From Alishewanella longhuensis (GTDB lineage Bacteria; Pseudomonadota; Gammaproteobacteria; Enterobacterales; Alteromonadaceae), in the NCBI RefSeq assembly GCF_014653435.1, contig NZ_BNAO01000001.1:450132-490198 (forward strand): a stretch of DNA of 40,067 nucleotides, given 5' to 3'. The stretch's first letter is position 1. Every line of letters begins with the position of its first letter. Under the pieces are notes generated by a model, which saw only the letters and a list, made by a program, of their open reading frames with translations, did no database searches and was not told the DNA's origin. Below are positions 8,541 through 16,951 of this stretch, in pieces. The position numbers and the translations under genes are program-made.

Positions 8541-9518
8541 GTGTTGTCTGAAACCTTATTATTAGATGCCAACTTAACTGCTGAGGTTGAGTTAGCGGCA
8601 CAGTTTTTATTACAAGGTAAGCTGGTGGCTGTTCCCACTGAAACGGTGTATGGCTTAGCGGCAGATGCTAGCCAGCCTGAAGCCGTGCGGCAAATTTTTG
8701 CGGCCAAAGGTCGCCCGGCCGATCACCCATTAATTGTGCATTTAGGTGATGTTACCGCCATGAGTGCCTGGGCAAAAAATATTCCGCCGCTGGCATATAA
8801 GCTGGCAGCTGCTTTTTGGCCAGGTCCTTTGACTTTATTACTACCCAAAGCTGATCATGTGAGCGCTGTGGTCACCGGTGGCTTAGACAGTATCGGTTTA
8901 AGAGTGCCTGCACATCCTGTGTTGTTAAAGCTCTTACAACAGCATCAACTGGCGGTAGCGGCGCCCTCTGCGAACCGCTATAAAAAGCTAAGTCCTACCA
9001 GCGCCCAGCAAGTATTGCATGGTTTGTCTGGCCGTATTGACGCCGTGCTGGATGGGGGCGATTGCCAGTTTGGGCTAGAATCTACTATTGTCAGTTTGTT
9101 GGATGATCGCGTAGAGATCTTAAGAGCTGGGCCTATTAGTAAGGCGGACCTAGAGGAGATGTTAGGCGTTGCAGTTAGCCATCCCAAGGCTCATCAAATA
9201 AAGGTTGCGGGAAATGTGAAAGCGCATTACCAACCGAATACGCCTTTGCGTTGCTTGTCCTATACCGAGTTAGTGCAGCATCTAAAAAATCAGCAAACGG
9301 CAAAGATCGTTGTATTGCATATGCAAGACTTACCCACGGAACTTTCATGGTTTGCTCATACTAAAATGCCGGCCACGGCGCAGGAGTACGGTCAACGTTT
9401 ATATCGTGAGTTATTTGCAGCGGATCAAAGTGGTGCAGAGCTTATTTTACTGGAGATGCCGCCACAGAAGGCAGAGTGGGCGGCAGTGCAAGAGCGCTTA
9501 GCGCGGGCTGCACACTAG
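8541..9518 (+). CDS. sua5: L-threonylcarbamoyladenylate synthase (Sua5 type)
   Basis: This enzyme makes threonylcarbamoyl-AMP from threonine, bicarbonate and ATP, the first step of the universal t6A37 tRNA modification. The YrdC domain (about residues 15-200) shows VPTETVYGLAADA, KGRPADHPLIVH and SANRYKKLSPTSA, the nucleotide and substrate motifs. A C-terminal Sua5 domain (about 230-325) follows a linker with the PxxxxxHYxP element (KVAGNVKAHYQPNTPL). At 325 residues it is the long two-domain form, not short TsaC. AAGGAG at 8532-8537 is only 3 nt from the GTG at 8541, so the adjacent TTG at 8544 may be the true start. Confidence 0.93.
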   Translation: MLSETLLLDANLTAEVELAAQFLLQGKLVAVPTETVYGLAADASQPEAVRQIFAAKGRPADHPLIVHLGDVTAMSAWAKNIPPLAYKLAAAFWPGPLTLLLPKADHVSAVVTGGLDSIGLRVPAHPVLLKLLQQHQLAVAAPSANRYKKLSPTSAQQVLHGLSGRIDAVLDGGDCQFGLESTIVSLLDDRVEILRAGPISKADLEEMLGVAVSHPKAHQIKVAGNVKAHYQPNTPLRCLSYTELVQHLKNQQTAKIVVLHMQDLPTELSWFAHTKMPATAQEYGQRLYRELFAADQSGAELILLEMPPQKAEWAAVQERLARAAH

Positions 9519-9542
9519 CCTTAGACAATGTTCAGCACGCCA

Positions 9543-10577
9543 TTATTCCGCTCTTGGCAAGCCAATCACATGCACGGGGTATTCAGATGGCAATGTTACC
9601 TGACAGGCAACGGCCGAGTTTCGGTCTGCTTGCTGCGCGTTGAGGATCTGCTGTTGGCTATCCAGCAAATTACTATCCTGCGGGGCGATACTAAGGGCGG
9701 CGGTAATGAGTGATGTGGCGTGTTGATGGCAAGCCAGTTTACTTAACAAGATGGCGTAATTATTCAAATAAGCGATTTCTTGTTGGGCAACCGGCCAACC
9801 TTTAGCGAACCATTTTGCCGCAATTAATGGTGCATCTGAGAAGTAATAATTACCCAACAAGAAATAGGGTAACCAATAGTTAGGCCATTGTTCGCTAGCG
9901 GTCATCAGGGCAGCGATGCCTGCAGCAGTCTGTTGGGTATTCAGCAGATCCTGACAGGCTTTGGTGTAAATAAAAGGCTCAAGATGTTGGCTGGCCTTAT
10001 CAGTAGGCAACATCGCTAGCATCCAATAGTTGCCGCGTTGCCAGGTGCGTTCAAAGGTAGAAAAATTAAGGCGATGCGCTGCTGTCACACCGGTATGTAA
10101 AATCACTTCCTGCGCGGTAATGTCATAGCCTATAACAACGGCATAATGCCATTGCGGTAACCAGCTAATCGAATTGTTCTGCAATACTATCACCGGGATA
10201 TCGTCGGCGATCAGGCTTAATAGTTGGCTCATATTGCCGCGTTGCTCATAGGCTAGTAAGCCCAGTTGCCGAGTCGCTGCGGCCATTTCAATTTGCAAAG
10301 TACCCTGTAAGCCGGGAGTAAAGGTGTTGGGCGCAATGTCCGTCGGGCTTATTTCCAGCCCGTAAAAACCAGCCACCTCAGAGAGGGTAGTGGGACCGCA
10401 AAAGTATGCTTGCTGTGGGTAAAAGGGCACCTGAGAAATCACATGCTGCCTTACAATATCTGGCGGCGATGCCAGTAATTGTTTGGTTTGCACAGGCGTT
10501 TGACACCCAGTCAGGCTGATTAACGAAGTTAACAGCAAACCAGCCCAAAAGCTGGCTTGCCAAAGTAAACGCATCAA
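9543..10577 (-). CDS. PA2778-family C39-like cysteine peptidase lipoprotein with TPR
   Basis: A lipoprotein signal (SLISLTGCQ) anchors the 344-residue protein in the envelope. A C39-like papain-fold domain follows: catalytic Cys in AYFCGPTTLSEVAGFYG and His in PQWHYAVVIGYD. A helical TPR-like half (about 200-320) follows with LPYFLLGNYYF and repeated hydrophobic helices. This domain order defines the PA2778 family. It lies 6 nt after a PA2779-family gene, the partnership found in Pseudomonas and many other proteobacteria, suggesting the small protein is substrate or partner. The biological role is not established. Confidence 0.82.
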   Translation of the reverse strand: MMRLLWQASFWAGLLLTSLISLTGCQTPVQTKQLLASPPDIVRQHVISQVPFYPQQAYFCGPTTLSEVAGFYGLEISPTDIAPNTFTPGLQGTLQIEMAAATRQLGLLAYEQRGNMSQLLSLIADDIPVIVLQNNSISWLPQWHYAVVIGYDITAQEVILHTGVTAAHRLNFSTFERTWQRGNYWMLAMLPTDKASQHLEPFIYTKACQDLLNTQQTAAGIAALMTASEQWPNYWLPYFLLGNYYFSDAPLIAAKWFAKGWPVAQQEIAYLNNYAILLSKLACHQHATSLITAALSIAPQDSNLLDSQQQILNAQQADRNSAVACQVTLPSEYPVHVIGLPRAE

Positions 10578-10583
10578 GTCTTG

Positions 10584-10961
10584 TTAACTAATAGGACGGA
10601 TAAAAGGGTAAACGTCGGTTATCCCCATCAAATCTAGAACTGCTATCACAACTAATACCGTAATAATGGTACCTACAATGCCGCCAGCAGGCATCTCGTT
10701 AAGTTGCTCATTAAAAGCGATTAGCTCACTGTTCGTCATATTGGCAATACGTTGTTTAGCGTCAGTTGGGCTTACACCAAGTTGCGTCAGCTTGTGTTGT
10801 ACTTCATCGCTATCAATAAAGGACAATAATTGTTGTTGATTGTATTGCTGCTGCTGAGTTGCAATCACCTGATCTGAACCTATGACTCCTGCCGTTGCCT
10901 GGCTTAAACCACAGCAAATTATCATTATGGCCATACCGGCTTTTACCAAGTTATTTATCAT
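10584..10961 (-). CDS. PA2779-family small exported protein
   Basis: The 125-residue product has a signal peptide (MINNLVKAGMAIMIICCGLSQATA), a Gln-rich helical segment, a conserved region (VQHKLTQLGVSPTDAKQRIANMTNSEL), a Gly-containing linker (PAGGIVG) and a C-terminal hydrophobic helix (TIITVLVVIAVLDLMGI). This pattern matches the PA2779 family. GAGGAG directly before the ATG at 10961 fixes the start; the upstream in-frame extension to 11048 is not supported. It is translated just ahead of the PA2778-like peptidase, its usual companion. The conserved Gly-Gly could be a C39 processing site, which is inference. Confidence 0.78.
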   Translation of the reverse strand: MINNLVKAGMAIMIICCGLSQATAGVIGSDQVIATQQQQYNQQQLLSFIDSDEVQHKLTQLGVSPTDAKQRIANMTNSELIAFNEQLNEMPAGGIVGTIITVLVVIAVLDLMGITDVYPFIRPIS

Positions 10962-11072
10962 TCGTATCTCCTCGAACCTATTGTTTGTATTAAGGGTTAG
11001 TGTTTGCTCAGCTTTGCTGCGTGGAAATATGAAAACATGGCAACGCATGATCAGAGCACCATATAGTTGAAA

Positions 11073-11118
11073 ATGTGAGTTTTCGGGCTCTCTTTAAGAT
11101 GTGAGTTTTCAGGCTCTC
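11073..11118. repeat. Short direct repeat
   Basis: A 20-nt unit starting ATGTGAGTTTTC and ending GGCTCTC occurs at 11073-11092 and 11099-11118, differing at one base. It lies in the roughly 270-base region between the PA2779-like gene and marR, which otherwise shows no gene. Confidence 0.7.
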
Positions 11119-11234
11119 GCTGGTATTGACTCTTTACCCTATCTGGCACTCTGCTAGAGAGTAGTCGACTTATCTCAGTTAAGCAATGAGCGACAGGCGC
11201 TATGTTGCAATCATTTCTAGTAAGAGTGATCGGG

Positions 11235-11717
11235 TTAAGCCGTTGCCTGTATAAAGGCACGTAACAATAACACCAGTTGTTGTTGCTCAGTATGACTTAA
11301 ACCATTGAGTAATTGTTGTTGAGTAGCAACATGAGCGACTAATGCCTGCTCTATCACGGTCTTGCCGTTTGCGGTTAGGGTTACTTCGATACTGCGTTTA
11401 TCATTGCTGGCACAACTGCGGGTAATAAAACCCTGTTTTTCGAGTGACTGTAGTCTACTGGTTAAAGAACCAGAGGTGATCAGAGTTTGTGCTAACAATT
11501 GATTTGGAGTTAATTGATAGGGTGCGCCGCTGCGGCGCAGCGTTGCCAGCACGTCAAAACCCGCATCGGTTAATCCAAACTGACGAAAATTAGCACTCAT
11601 CCCTTGGCTTAGCCGTTTATGTACTATTTGCAAGCGGCCAATCAGTGCCATGCTGGAAGTATCAAGCGCCGGTATTTCAGTGGCCCAGGCTTGCTGAATA
11701 CGGTCAAGTTCGTCCAT
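11235..11717 (-). CDS. MarR-family transcriptional regulator
   Basis: The 160-residue winged-helix protein has the family layout: N-terminal helix (SSMALIGRLQIVHKRLSQGM), recognition region (LTPNQLLAQTLITSGSLTSRLQSLEKQGFITR), acidic wing (ASNDKRSIEVTLTANGKTVIEQA) and a closing dimerisation helix. The ATG at 11717 follows GAGGAAACC; the frame extends to 11798 but that would run through the operator palindromes. It is divergent from a catalase-like peroxidase gene. Two TTGAATTCAA palindromes in the shared intergenic region are its likely targets, implying autoregulation and control of the peroxidase. Confidence 0.85.
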   Translation of the reverse strand: MDELDRIQQAWATEIPALDTSSMALIGRLQIVHKRLSQGMSANFRQFGLTDAGFDVLATLRRSGAPYQLTPNQLLAQTLITSGSLTSRLQSLEKQGFITRSCASNDKRSIEVTLTANGKTVIEQALVAHVATQQQLLNGLSHTEQQQLVLLLRAFIQATA

Positions 11718-11741
11718 GGCAAGGTTTCCTCTTAACTTTGT

Positions 11742-11753
11742 CTTGAATTCAAG
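11742..11753. promoter_or_regulatory. MarR operator candidate, site 1
   Basis: CTTGAATTCAAG is a perfect 12-bp palindrome, 25 nt upstream of the marR start. Its core is identical to that of site 2, whose centre is 27 bp away. Confidence 0.6.
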
Positions 11754-11763
11754 GTAAATCTGA

Positions 11764-11785
11764 ATTATCTTGAATTCAAGATAAT
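11764..11785. promoter_or_regulatory. MarR operator candidate, site 2 (22-bp perfect palindrome)
   Basis: The half-site ATTATCTTGAA is followed immediately by its exact reverse complement, giving a 22-bp perfect palindrome. It lies between divergent marR and the peroxidase gene, 22 nt before the latter's ATG, where a repressor would block both promoters. Confidence 0.7.
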
Positions 11786-11806
11786 AAACTATAGGCATGC
11801 ATTATA

Positions 11807-12799
11807 ATGCGATATTGGGCTTTAGTGGCAGTGCCGACAGTGTTAACTGCGGCATTTTTTTATGCAGCAAGTGACAACCGTCACGAGGTCAGTGCGCAAG
11901 ACTTTGTCAATTTACAACAAGGTAATGCGATACAGCCAGGGTTTCGGCGGGCACATGCCAAGGGTTTTTGCGTCAGCGGTGACTTTATTTCTTCCGGGAC
12001 TTTGGCGGAATATTCGAGTGCTCAGGTATTTCAAGCCGGGCAGTATCCTTTTATCGGTCGCTTTTCTGTCGCCGGCAATAATCCTACCGCGCCAGATCTG
12101 AAAGCTCCGGTACGCAGTTTAGCCTTAACTTTGCTACCGGAAACGGCTGAGCAATGGCGTACGGCTATGAATACGCCTCCGGTTTTAGCCGTGGGAACAC
12201 CAGAAAAGTTCTATCAGCAATTATTAGCCTTACAAAATAATACGATTGCGGAATTTTTTGCGGCCCACCCAGAAACCGCGGCCTTTCGCAATTGGCGTGC
12301 TAGTTATCAGCCAACGCTAAGTTACGCCACTGAGCAGTATCACAGTATCAATGCTTTTTATTTAATTAATGCTGCCGGAAAGCAACAAGCGGTACGCTGG
12401 GCTGCTGTGCCAACAGTTGGCGCGGCAAATCAACTGCCTGATCCTGAGGCGGTTGACGCTTTACAGCAAGAGTTGTTCGCCAGGCTAAGTGACGGGCCGG
12501 TGATCTTTGATCTGGTGTTCTCGTTGGCAACCAGCGCTGATGATGAGAATGACGCGACCATAATATGGCCAGACACCAACCCGCAGCTTATTGCTGGCCA
12601 GTTGCAGATCAAGCAGGCAACAGAGCAAAGCAACGGGCAGTGCAATGCGATAAATTTTGATCCCTTAGTGCTGCCACGCGGTATCTTGCCCAGTGCGGAT
12701 CCTATTCTGCGGGCACGCGGTGCAGCCTATGCTGAATCACATCGGCGCCGGGCACGCGAGGTGCTGCTTAACACTGCAACAGGTGCGCATCATGAATAA
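11807..12799 (+). CDS. Catalase-family peroxidase
   Basis: This 330-residue protein is a short catalase-fold peroxidase. A hydrophobic N-terminus (MRYWALVAVPTVLTAAFFYAA) suggests export or membrane anchoring. The distal His lies in RRAHAKGFCVSGDF, the haem-side Asn in GRFSVAGNNP, and the proximal Tyr in RARGAAYAESHRRR. It is much shorter than true catalases and matches the SrpA-like group, which uses H2O2 or organic peroxides with an electron donor. Its last 8 nt overlap the cytochrome b561 gene, a natural partner for delivering electrons. No strong ribosome site precedes the ATG. Regulation by the divergent MarR is likely. Confidence 0.85.
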   Translation: MRYWALVAVPTVLTAAFFYAASDNRHEVSAQDFVNLQQGNAIQPGFRRAHAKGFCVSGDFISSGTLAEYSSAQVFQAGQYPFIGRFSVAGNNPTAPDLKAPVRSLALTLLPETAEQWRTAMNTPPVLAVGTPEKFYQQLLALQNNTIAEFFAAHPETAAFRNWRASYQPTLSYATEQYHSINAFYLINAAGKQQAVRWAAVPTVGAANQLPDPEAVDALQQELFARLSDGPVIFDLVFSLATSADDENDATIIWPDTNPQLIAGQLQIKQATEQSNGQCNAINFDPLVLPRGILPSADPILRARGAAYAESHRRRAREVLLNTATGAHHE

Positions 12800-13319
12800 T
12801 CCTACCGTTTACCCCTTAGCCATGCGTGTAGTGCATTGGTTAATGGCAGCGTTGATTTTATCCTTATTGTTTGTCGGTTTAAGTATGGTCACCAGCTTGG
12901 GCCTGTGGCAATACCAATTATTAACCTGGCACAAGGCCGCCGGTTTGGTTGCAGCCGTAGCTGTGGTGTTACGCCTTGCTATCCGACTAAGACTCAATAC
13001 GCCAAGACTGCCAGAAAACATGCCGAAATTGCAGCAATTTGCAGCTAAATTAACGCATTTAGCGTTTTATTTGTTATTACTATTAATGCCGGTTACCGGG
13101 TATTTAATGCAAAATGCTGCCGGGCGTCCAATTAATGCCTTTGGTATTATGTTGCCTCAGCTGATCCCAACGGATTTAGCTTGGTACGGCTTATTTCGGG
13201 AATTACATGCCTGGTTTAGTGTGTTGCTCATCTTATTGATTATATTGCATATCACTGCGGCGTCTTATCATGGGCTGATAAAGCGTGATGGTGTACTGCG
13301 CAGTATGATAAGAAAGTAA
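12792..13319 (+). CDS. Cytochrome b561-family membrane protein
   Basis: The 175-residue product has four predicted transmembrane helices and the conserved haem-ligand histidines: RVVHWLMA in helix 1, LTWHKAAG at the start of helix 2, and ELHAWFSVLL and IILHITAASYHGL in the last helix. The family moves electrons from quinol or another donor across the inner membrane using haem b. The ATG at 12792 overlaps the end of the peroxidase gene by 8 nt, so the two are translationally coupled and probably form one peroxide-reducing unit. Confidence 0.88.
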   Translation: MNNPTVYPLAMRVVHWLMAALILSLLFVGLSMVTSLGLWQYQLLTWHKAAGLVAAVAVVLRLAIRLRLNTPRLPENMPKLQQFAAKLTHLAFYLLLLLMPVTGYLMQNAAGRPINAFGIMLPQLIPTDLAWYGLFRELHAWFSVLLILLIILHITAASYHGLIKRDGVLRSMIRK

Positions 13320-13350
13320 TTAGGTTCCCACCGGTTATCTCAATTCCAAA

Positions 13351-13385
13351 TTAGTGCAGCCTAAGGTTTTTATAGGCTGCACTAA
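13351..13385. terminator. Strong hairpin after cytochrome b561 gene
   Basis: TTAGTGCAGCCTA (13351-13363) pairs perfectly with TAGGCTGCACTAA (13373-13385) around a 9-nt loop. It sits 31 nt after the stop codon. No T-run follows on either strand, so termination is only a likely function. Confidence 0.5.
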
Positions 13386-13524
13386 CTTAACTGCTGTTTG
13401 CCTCTCTGAACGTCTAACGCTGGTATTTGGTCATGTTATATCGACCATGTCTTGCGGTATACGAATTGTATTTTGGTGCTGGCTAACCGTATGTGGGACA
13501 TCACCATTGCACTGGCACAAATGT

Positions 13525-14397
13525 TTAAGCCCACATCACCGCAATAGCAGCCAGTACAATTAAAGCCAAGCCGCCGTGATCCGCTTTTTGTAGTTTTTCT
13601 TTAAAGAAAAATGCCGAGATCAGCAGCATAAACAGTACTTCAATTTGTCCCAGGGTTTTCACCAGAGCGACAGACTCTAAGCTCATGGCAGTAAACCAGC
13701 CGATAGAGCCAATACAACTGGTTACACTGACCAGCAGGGTGAGTTTAGGGCGTTGCCATAGCGCGACTAAGGTGTGGCGATCACGCCAGGCCAAGTAAGT
13801 TAGCAGTAACAGGCTTTGCAATAAGATCACCACCAACAATACCCAGGCAGCGCCATGCGGAAAGGGTAAGCCTAATACCAGACTAGCCTGCCGCACCCAA
13901 AGCGAGGTGAGCGCAAAAGCGAGGCCGCTGCTTAATCCAAGCAGCATGACCGGCCATGAGAGTTGCCTGAAGCTGGCGCCACTTAACAAAAATACCGCAG
14001 CAGCCCCCAGCAGCACGCCAATCCAGCCTAACCAACTTAGAGACTCACTAAAAAAGGCCACACCAAGCACCGCGGCTAAAATGGCTTCACTTTTTGCTAA
14101 GCCAGCACCAATAGCATAATTGCGCAGTTTAAACAGTTTTACCATTAATGCCGTTGCCAGTATTTGCGCCAATGCGGCCCCAACAATAAAGAGCGCGAAT
14201 TTGCCGTTAAACTGCGGCAAGGCAACCGGTTGCCAATGATACAGACCTGTTAAATATAACGCTGCCAAGGGTGAGGCCCAGATAAAACGCGCCAATGTCA
14301 CACCAGCAACACTGACATCTTTACTCAGTTGTTTTTGAAATGCATTGCGCCAAGCCTGCATAAAGGCGGCGAGTAAGGTAAAAGGGATCCAAAGCAC
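13525..14397 (-). CDS. DMT-superfamily (EamA-like) transporter
   Basis: The 290-residue protein has about ten hydrophobic helices in two similar halves, as in drug/metabolite transporters of the EamA type. The conserved start of each half is visible (LLAAFMQAWRNAFQKQLSK; LLGLSSGLAFALTSLWVRQASL), with the charged motif after the last but one helix (FFFKEKLQKADHGGLALI). It would export a small molecule across the inner membrane; the substrate is unknown. It stands alone, convergent with the peroxidase operon, and no operator is visible. Confidence 0.85.
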   Translation of the reverse strand: MLWIPFTLLAAFMQAWRNAFQKQLSKDVSVAGVTLARFIWASPLAALYLTGLYHWQPVALPQFNGKFALFIVGAALAQILATALMVKLFKLRNYAIGAGLAKSEAILAAVLGVAFFSESLSWLGWIGVLLGAAAVFLLSGASFRQLSWPVMLLGLSSGLAFALTSLWVRQASLVLGLPFPHGAAWVLLVVILLQSLLLLTYLAWRDRHTLVALWQRPKLTLLVSVTSCIGSIGWFTAMSLESVALVKTLGQIEVLFMLLISAFFFKEKLQKADHGGLALIVLAAIAVMWA

Positions 14398-14596
14398 GGA
14401 GCATACTCAAAGGCCGTAAAGATGGCTATGCTAGCAGTGTTCGACGCCACCGCAAAGCTAAGAGCGTCATATTGTTGTAGAAATGCGGTTATTTACTCTG
14501 TCCTAATCTATCAACCAAGCTAGTACGTAGTTTACAGCAGCTGTATCCGGTCTGGTGCGAGTTGATTTAACGAGATGCTGCCTCAGGAGTTTAACC

Positions 14597-14917
14597 ATGT
14601 TTATTTTGCTAAGTGCTTTAATGTTAAGCGCCGTTGGTATGGCGTTATATCGGGTATGGCGTAATTTGCGCAAAGAGCAGTTACTCTATCAGCGGGTCGC
14701 CAGCCATGCCCATAAAACCTTAAGTGATAAAGCCTTGCAAAAAGCACTAGCAGAAGCCGATGCCTGTGGGCTCGGCGCTGATTTCCGGGATTACCTGCAT
14801 GGCATTAGCAAGCATACCGGGCAGCGCCGGATAAAAGTAGGGCATCTATTGTGGATTTTTGAGCAATTAGAAGCCGGGGAACGTTTTCATAGCAACTTGT
14901 CGATCCCCGATTACTAA
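14597..14917 (+). CDS. Small membrane-anchored protein of unknown function
   Basis: The 106-residue product has an N-terminal transmembrane helix (MFILLSALMLSAVGMALYRVW) followed by a basic, helical cytoplasmic part (NLRKEQLLYQRVASHAHKTLSDKALQKALAEADACGLG) and a C-terminal segment KVGHLLWIFEQLEAGERFHS. AGGAG at 14585-14589 places the start at 14597; the frame is open upstream to 14555 without a ribosome site. I do not recognise the family. It is isolated between divergent neighbours. Confidence 0.6.
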   Translation: MFILLSALMLSAVGMALYRVWRNLRKEQLLYQRVASHAHKTLSDKALQKALAEADACGLGADFRDYLHGISKHTGQRRIKVGHLLWIFEQLEAGERFHSNLSIPDY

Positions 14918-15021
14918 GCAAACAAGCCTGCCATTATGCCTTTGTAATCACACCTAGCTTACGTTTTTTACAGGCATTTCTGCGGTGCGCTTTTTAAGTG
15001 CCATGTTGCTCTGGTTACCTC

Positions 15022-15891
15022 TTAAAGCGTAAAACGATACTGATATGGTGCTAATGGCGTAAGGTTGCCATTTTGATAAGTGTCTACGACTACAGTACCA
15101 TCAGCTTGCACATGGAACACTCGGTACATCGGCGTATGCTGGCTCTCATCAGGTATTTTTGTGCGCTCCAGTGCCGGAATATGCAAATAGTGCACGCCGT
15201 TCAGCTGCAGTGAATGTTTAACTCTTGGCATATCCATATGTAAATCACCCGAGATTACCGCCCGTACGTTAGGTTGGTTAAGTACCTCGCTAACAAAACC
15301 TGGATGGCTGATACCTTTATCGGCGTTTTCTTTAAAAACACCTTGTTGCGCACCATGTACCACTAACAACACCGGTTTTGGTGCCAGTCGCGACACTTCG
15401 TTTTTTAGCCAAGCAATCCCCTCATCATTAAAATCACGGCTAAAATCTGGTGAGGCCAAGACCAGCGCCACCTGCTCAAATTCTAGCGTATAGCGAATAC
15501 TATCAATAGTGGTTTTGCCCTGGTTCCACTTATTGGCAAAGGTTAAAAACCGCTCAGGCGTGCTGCCATATTCTTCATTGCCCATAATAGGGTAAAAAGG
15601 CAGTTGCAGCGCTTGTAATACTGGTGTGGCTTGCTCGTATTGCAGCAAGGTGCCTTTGTGCGCGATATCACCCACACCCAGCACAAACTGTAAATTCAAC
15701 TGTGGTGTTAAGGTGTTGATATCGGCGACGGCTTGCGCCATATGCGGGAATTCGGCTTTGGGTTTGGGTTCGGCATCGCCCAGTACCGCAAAGCTGATGC
15801 CAGAACCCGTGGCTTCAGAAGAGTAAGCACTATTGAACGCAGTAAGAAGCAGTATGCTGGTACTCAGCAAGAGAGTTGATAAGAACTTCAT
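15022..15891 (-). CDS. Exported metallophosphoesterase-like protein
   Basis: A signal peptide (MKFLSTLLLSTSILLLTAFNSAYS) is followed by a calcineurin-like phosphoesterase fold. The metal-motif series is present but altered: VLGDAEPK for the first Asp motif, GVGDIAHKG for GDxxxxG, GNEEY for GNH[DE], VVHGAQQG for the central His, and SGDLHMD for GHxH. Loss of the His in GNH and of the first His in GHxH may change metal use or specificity. AAGGA sets the ATG at 15891. It is third in a leftward operon after a degenerate GGDEF protein and an AraC regulator, with a Pho-box-like site at the operon head. Confidence 0.75.
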   Translation of the reverse strand: MKFLSTLLLSTSILLLTAFNSAYSSEATGSGISFAVLGDAEPKPKAEFPHMAQAVADINTLTPQLNLQFVLGVGDIAHKGTLLQYEQATPVLQALQLPFYPIMGNEEYGSTPERFLTFANKWNQGKTTIDSIRYTLEFEQVALVLASPDFSRDFNDEGIAWLKNEVSRLAPKPVLLVVHGAQQGVFKENADKGISHPGFVSEVLNQPNVRAVISGDLHMDMPRVKHSLQLNGVHYLHIPALERTKIPDESQHTPMYRVFHVQADGTVVVDTYQNGNLTPLAPYQYRFTL

Positions 15892-15913
15892 GATATTTCC
15901 TTTTGAAAACAAG

Positions 15914-16942
15914 TTAAAAAGAGATTGGTGTTAGTGCTTTGGCACTGCTTGGCAACATGCCTGTCCAGCGTTTAAAAGCGCGCCGAAAATTATGTTCATC
16001 CGAGTAACCAAGTTGTTCGGCTAGCTGCCGGTTTGAGTAGTTACCCTGTAGTAACAATAAATGTGCTTTGTCACGGCGCACTTCATCGGCTATGGCGGCA
16101 AAATTGGTATTATGTTGTTGCAACAAACGCTTTAAAGAGCTGCAGCTTAAGCCTAGCAAAGCGGCAGCGTCTTCTATTCCCAATTGTCGTGGTAAGGCCC
16201 GGTCAATTTGGCGTTGCAAATGTTCTAACAGGCCACGCTGAGCAGGTAATCGTTGATTGAGTTGATAGCACGCCTGACGGTATTGTTGAAACCTATGCGG
16301 GTTGCTATCTGCAAAAGATTGATGCCAATAAGCCAGTGGGATAAGGATCGCATCAAACTGCTGATTAAAACTCACTTGGCATTGCCAGTGAGCCTTAAAT
16401 AGTTGCTCGTTAGCTGGAGTTGCTTGCTTTAATAAAACGTGCAGCTGGCTACTATCAGCAAGCTGTTGTCGAATCAGTTTCACCAGAAAGGAAATCGCCA
16501 AGATGCTGATAAAATGTTGTTGTACGCCAAGTGCGATAGCAGGTTTAAAGCTTAGCATCAGTTTGTTATCTATACGTTTTATCTTAGGATAAAGGGCAGG
16601 AAGGAGCTGATGCCGAAAATAGCATAATTGCTTAAGGCTCTGCGCTAGGTTGGCCGCCACAGCAATGCTTTGACATAAGGCAATATTACGATGATTTAAT
16701 ACGCTATCAGCTAACAGAAATGGTAGTTCCGGGCTTTGCAACTGTTGGCAATGGCTAAGCAATTTTAGCCAATCGCGATGATGGCAGCGACTCTGCGGAT
16801 TCATTAAATCTTGCTCAAAAATACTGGTGCCGCTAAGCAGTTTATGCAGTTGGCCGCCACGCCGTTGTGCTAGCTGTAATACTGCAGTTGGGCCGTGCCT
16901 CAACAACAGATTCTTATCAGTAAAACTAAAGTGAGTTGTCAT
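15914..16942 (-). CDS. AraC-family transcriptional regulator
   Basis: The 342-residue protein has an N-terminal ligand-binding region of the OruR/ArgR-like (Arabinose_bd) type, with FLLADSVLNHRNIALCQSIAVAANLAQSLKQLCYFRHQLL, and a C-terminal double helix-turn-helix (about 240-335): IEDAAALLGLSCSSLKRLLQQHNTNF and SNRQLAEQLGYSDEHNFRRAFKRWTG, the AraC signature. The ATG at 16942, after AGGTG, fits better than the GTG at 16951 that abuts the previous stop. It lies between a degenerate GGDEF protein and a metallophosphoesterase, all in one direction with gaps of 9 and 22 nt. Confidence 0.85.
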   Translation of the reverse strand: MTTHFSFTDKNLLLRHGPTAVLQLAQRRGGQLHKLLSGTSIFEQDLMNPQSRCHHRDWLKLLSHCQQLQSPELPFLLADSVLNHRNIALCQSIAVAANLAQSLKQLCYFRHQLLPALYPKIKRIDNKLMLSFKPAIALGVQQHFISILAISFLVKLIRQQLADSSQLHVLLKQATPANEQLFKAHWQCQVSFNQQFDAILIPLAYWHQSFADSNPHRFQQYRQACYQLNQRLPAQRGLLEHLQRQIDRALPRQLGIEDAAALLGLSCSSLKRLLQQHNTNFAAIADEVRRDKAHLLLLQGNYSNRQLAEQLGYSDEHNFRRAFKRWTGMLPSSAKALTPISF

Positions 16943-16951
16943 CCACAGCAC

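Noticed and set aside
11051..11260. 69-codon leftward ORF covering the direct repeat
   Set aside because: Composition is unlike a protein and it overlaps the end of marR.
13354..13563. 69-codon rightward ORF
   Set aside because: It starts inside a hairpin, lacks a ribosome site and overlaps the end of the convergent transporter gene.
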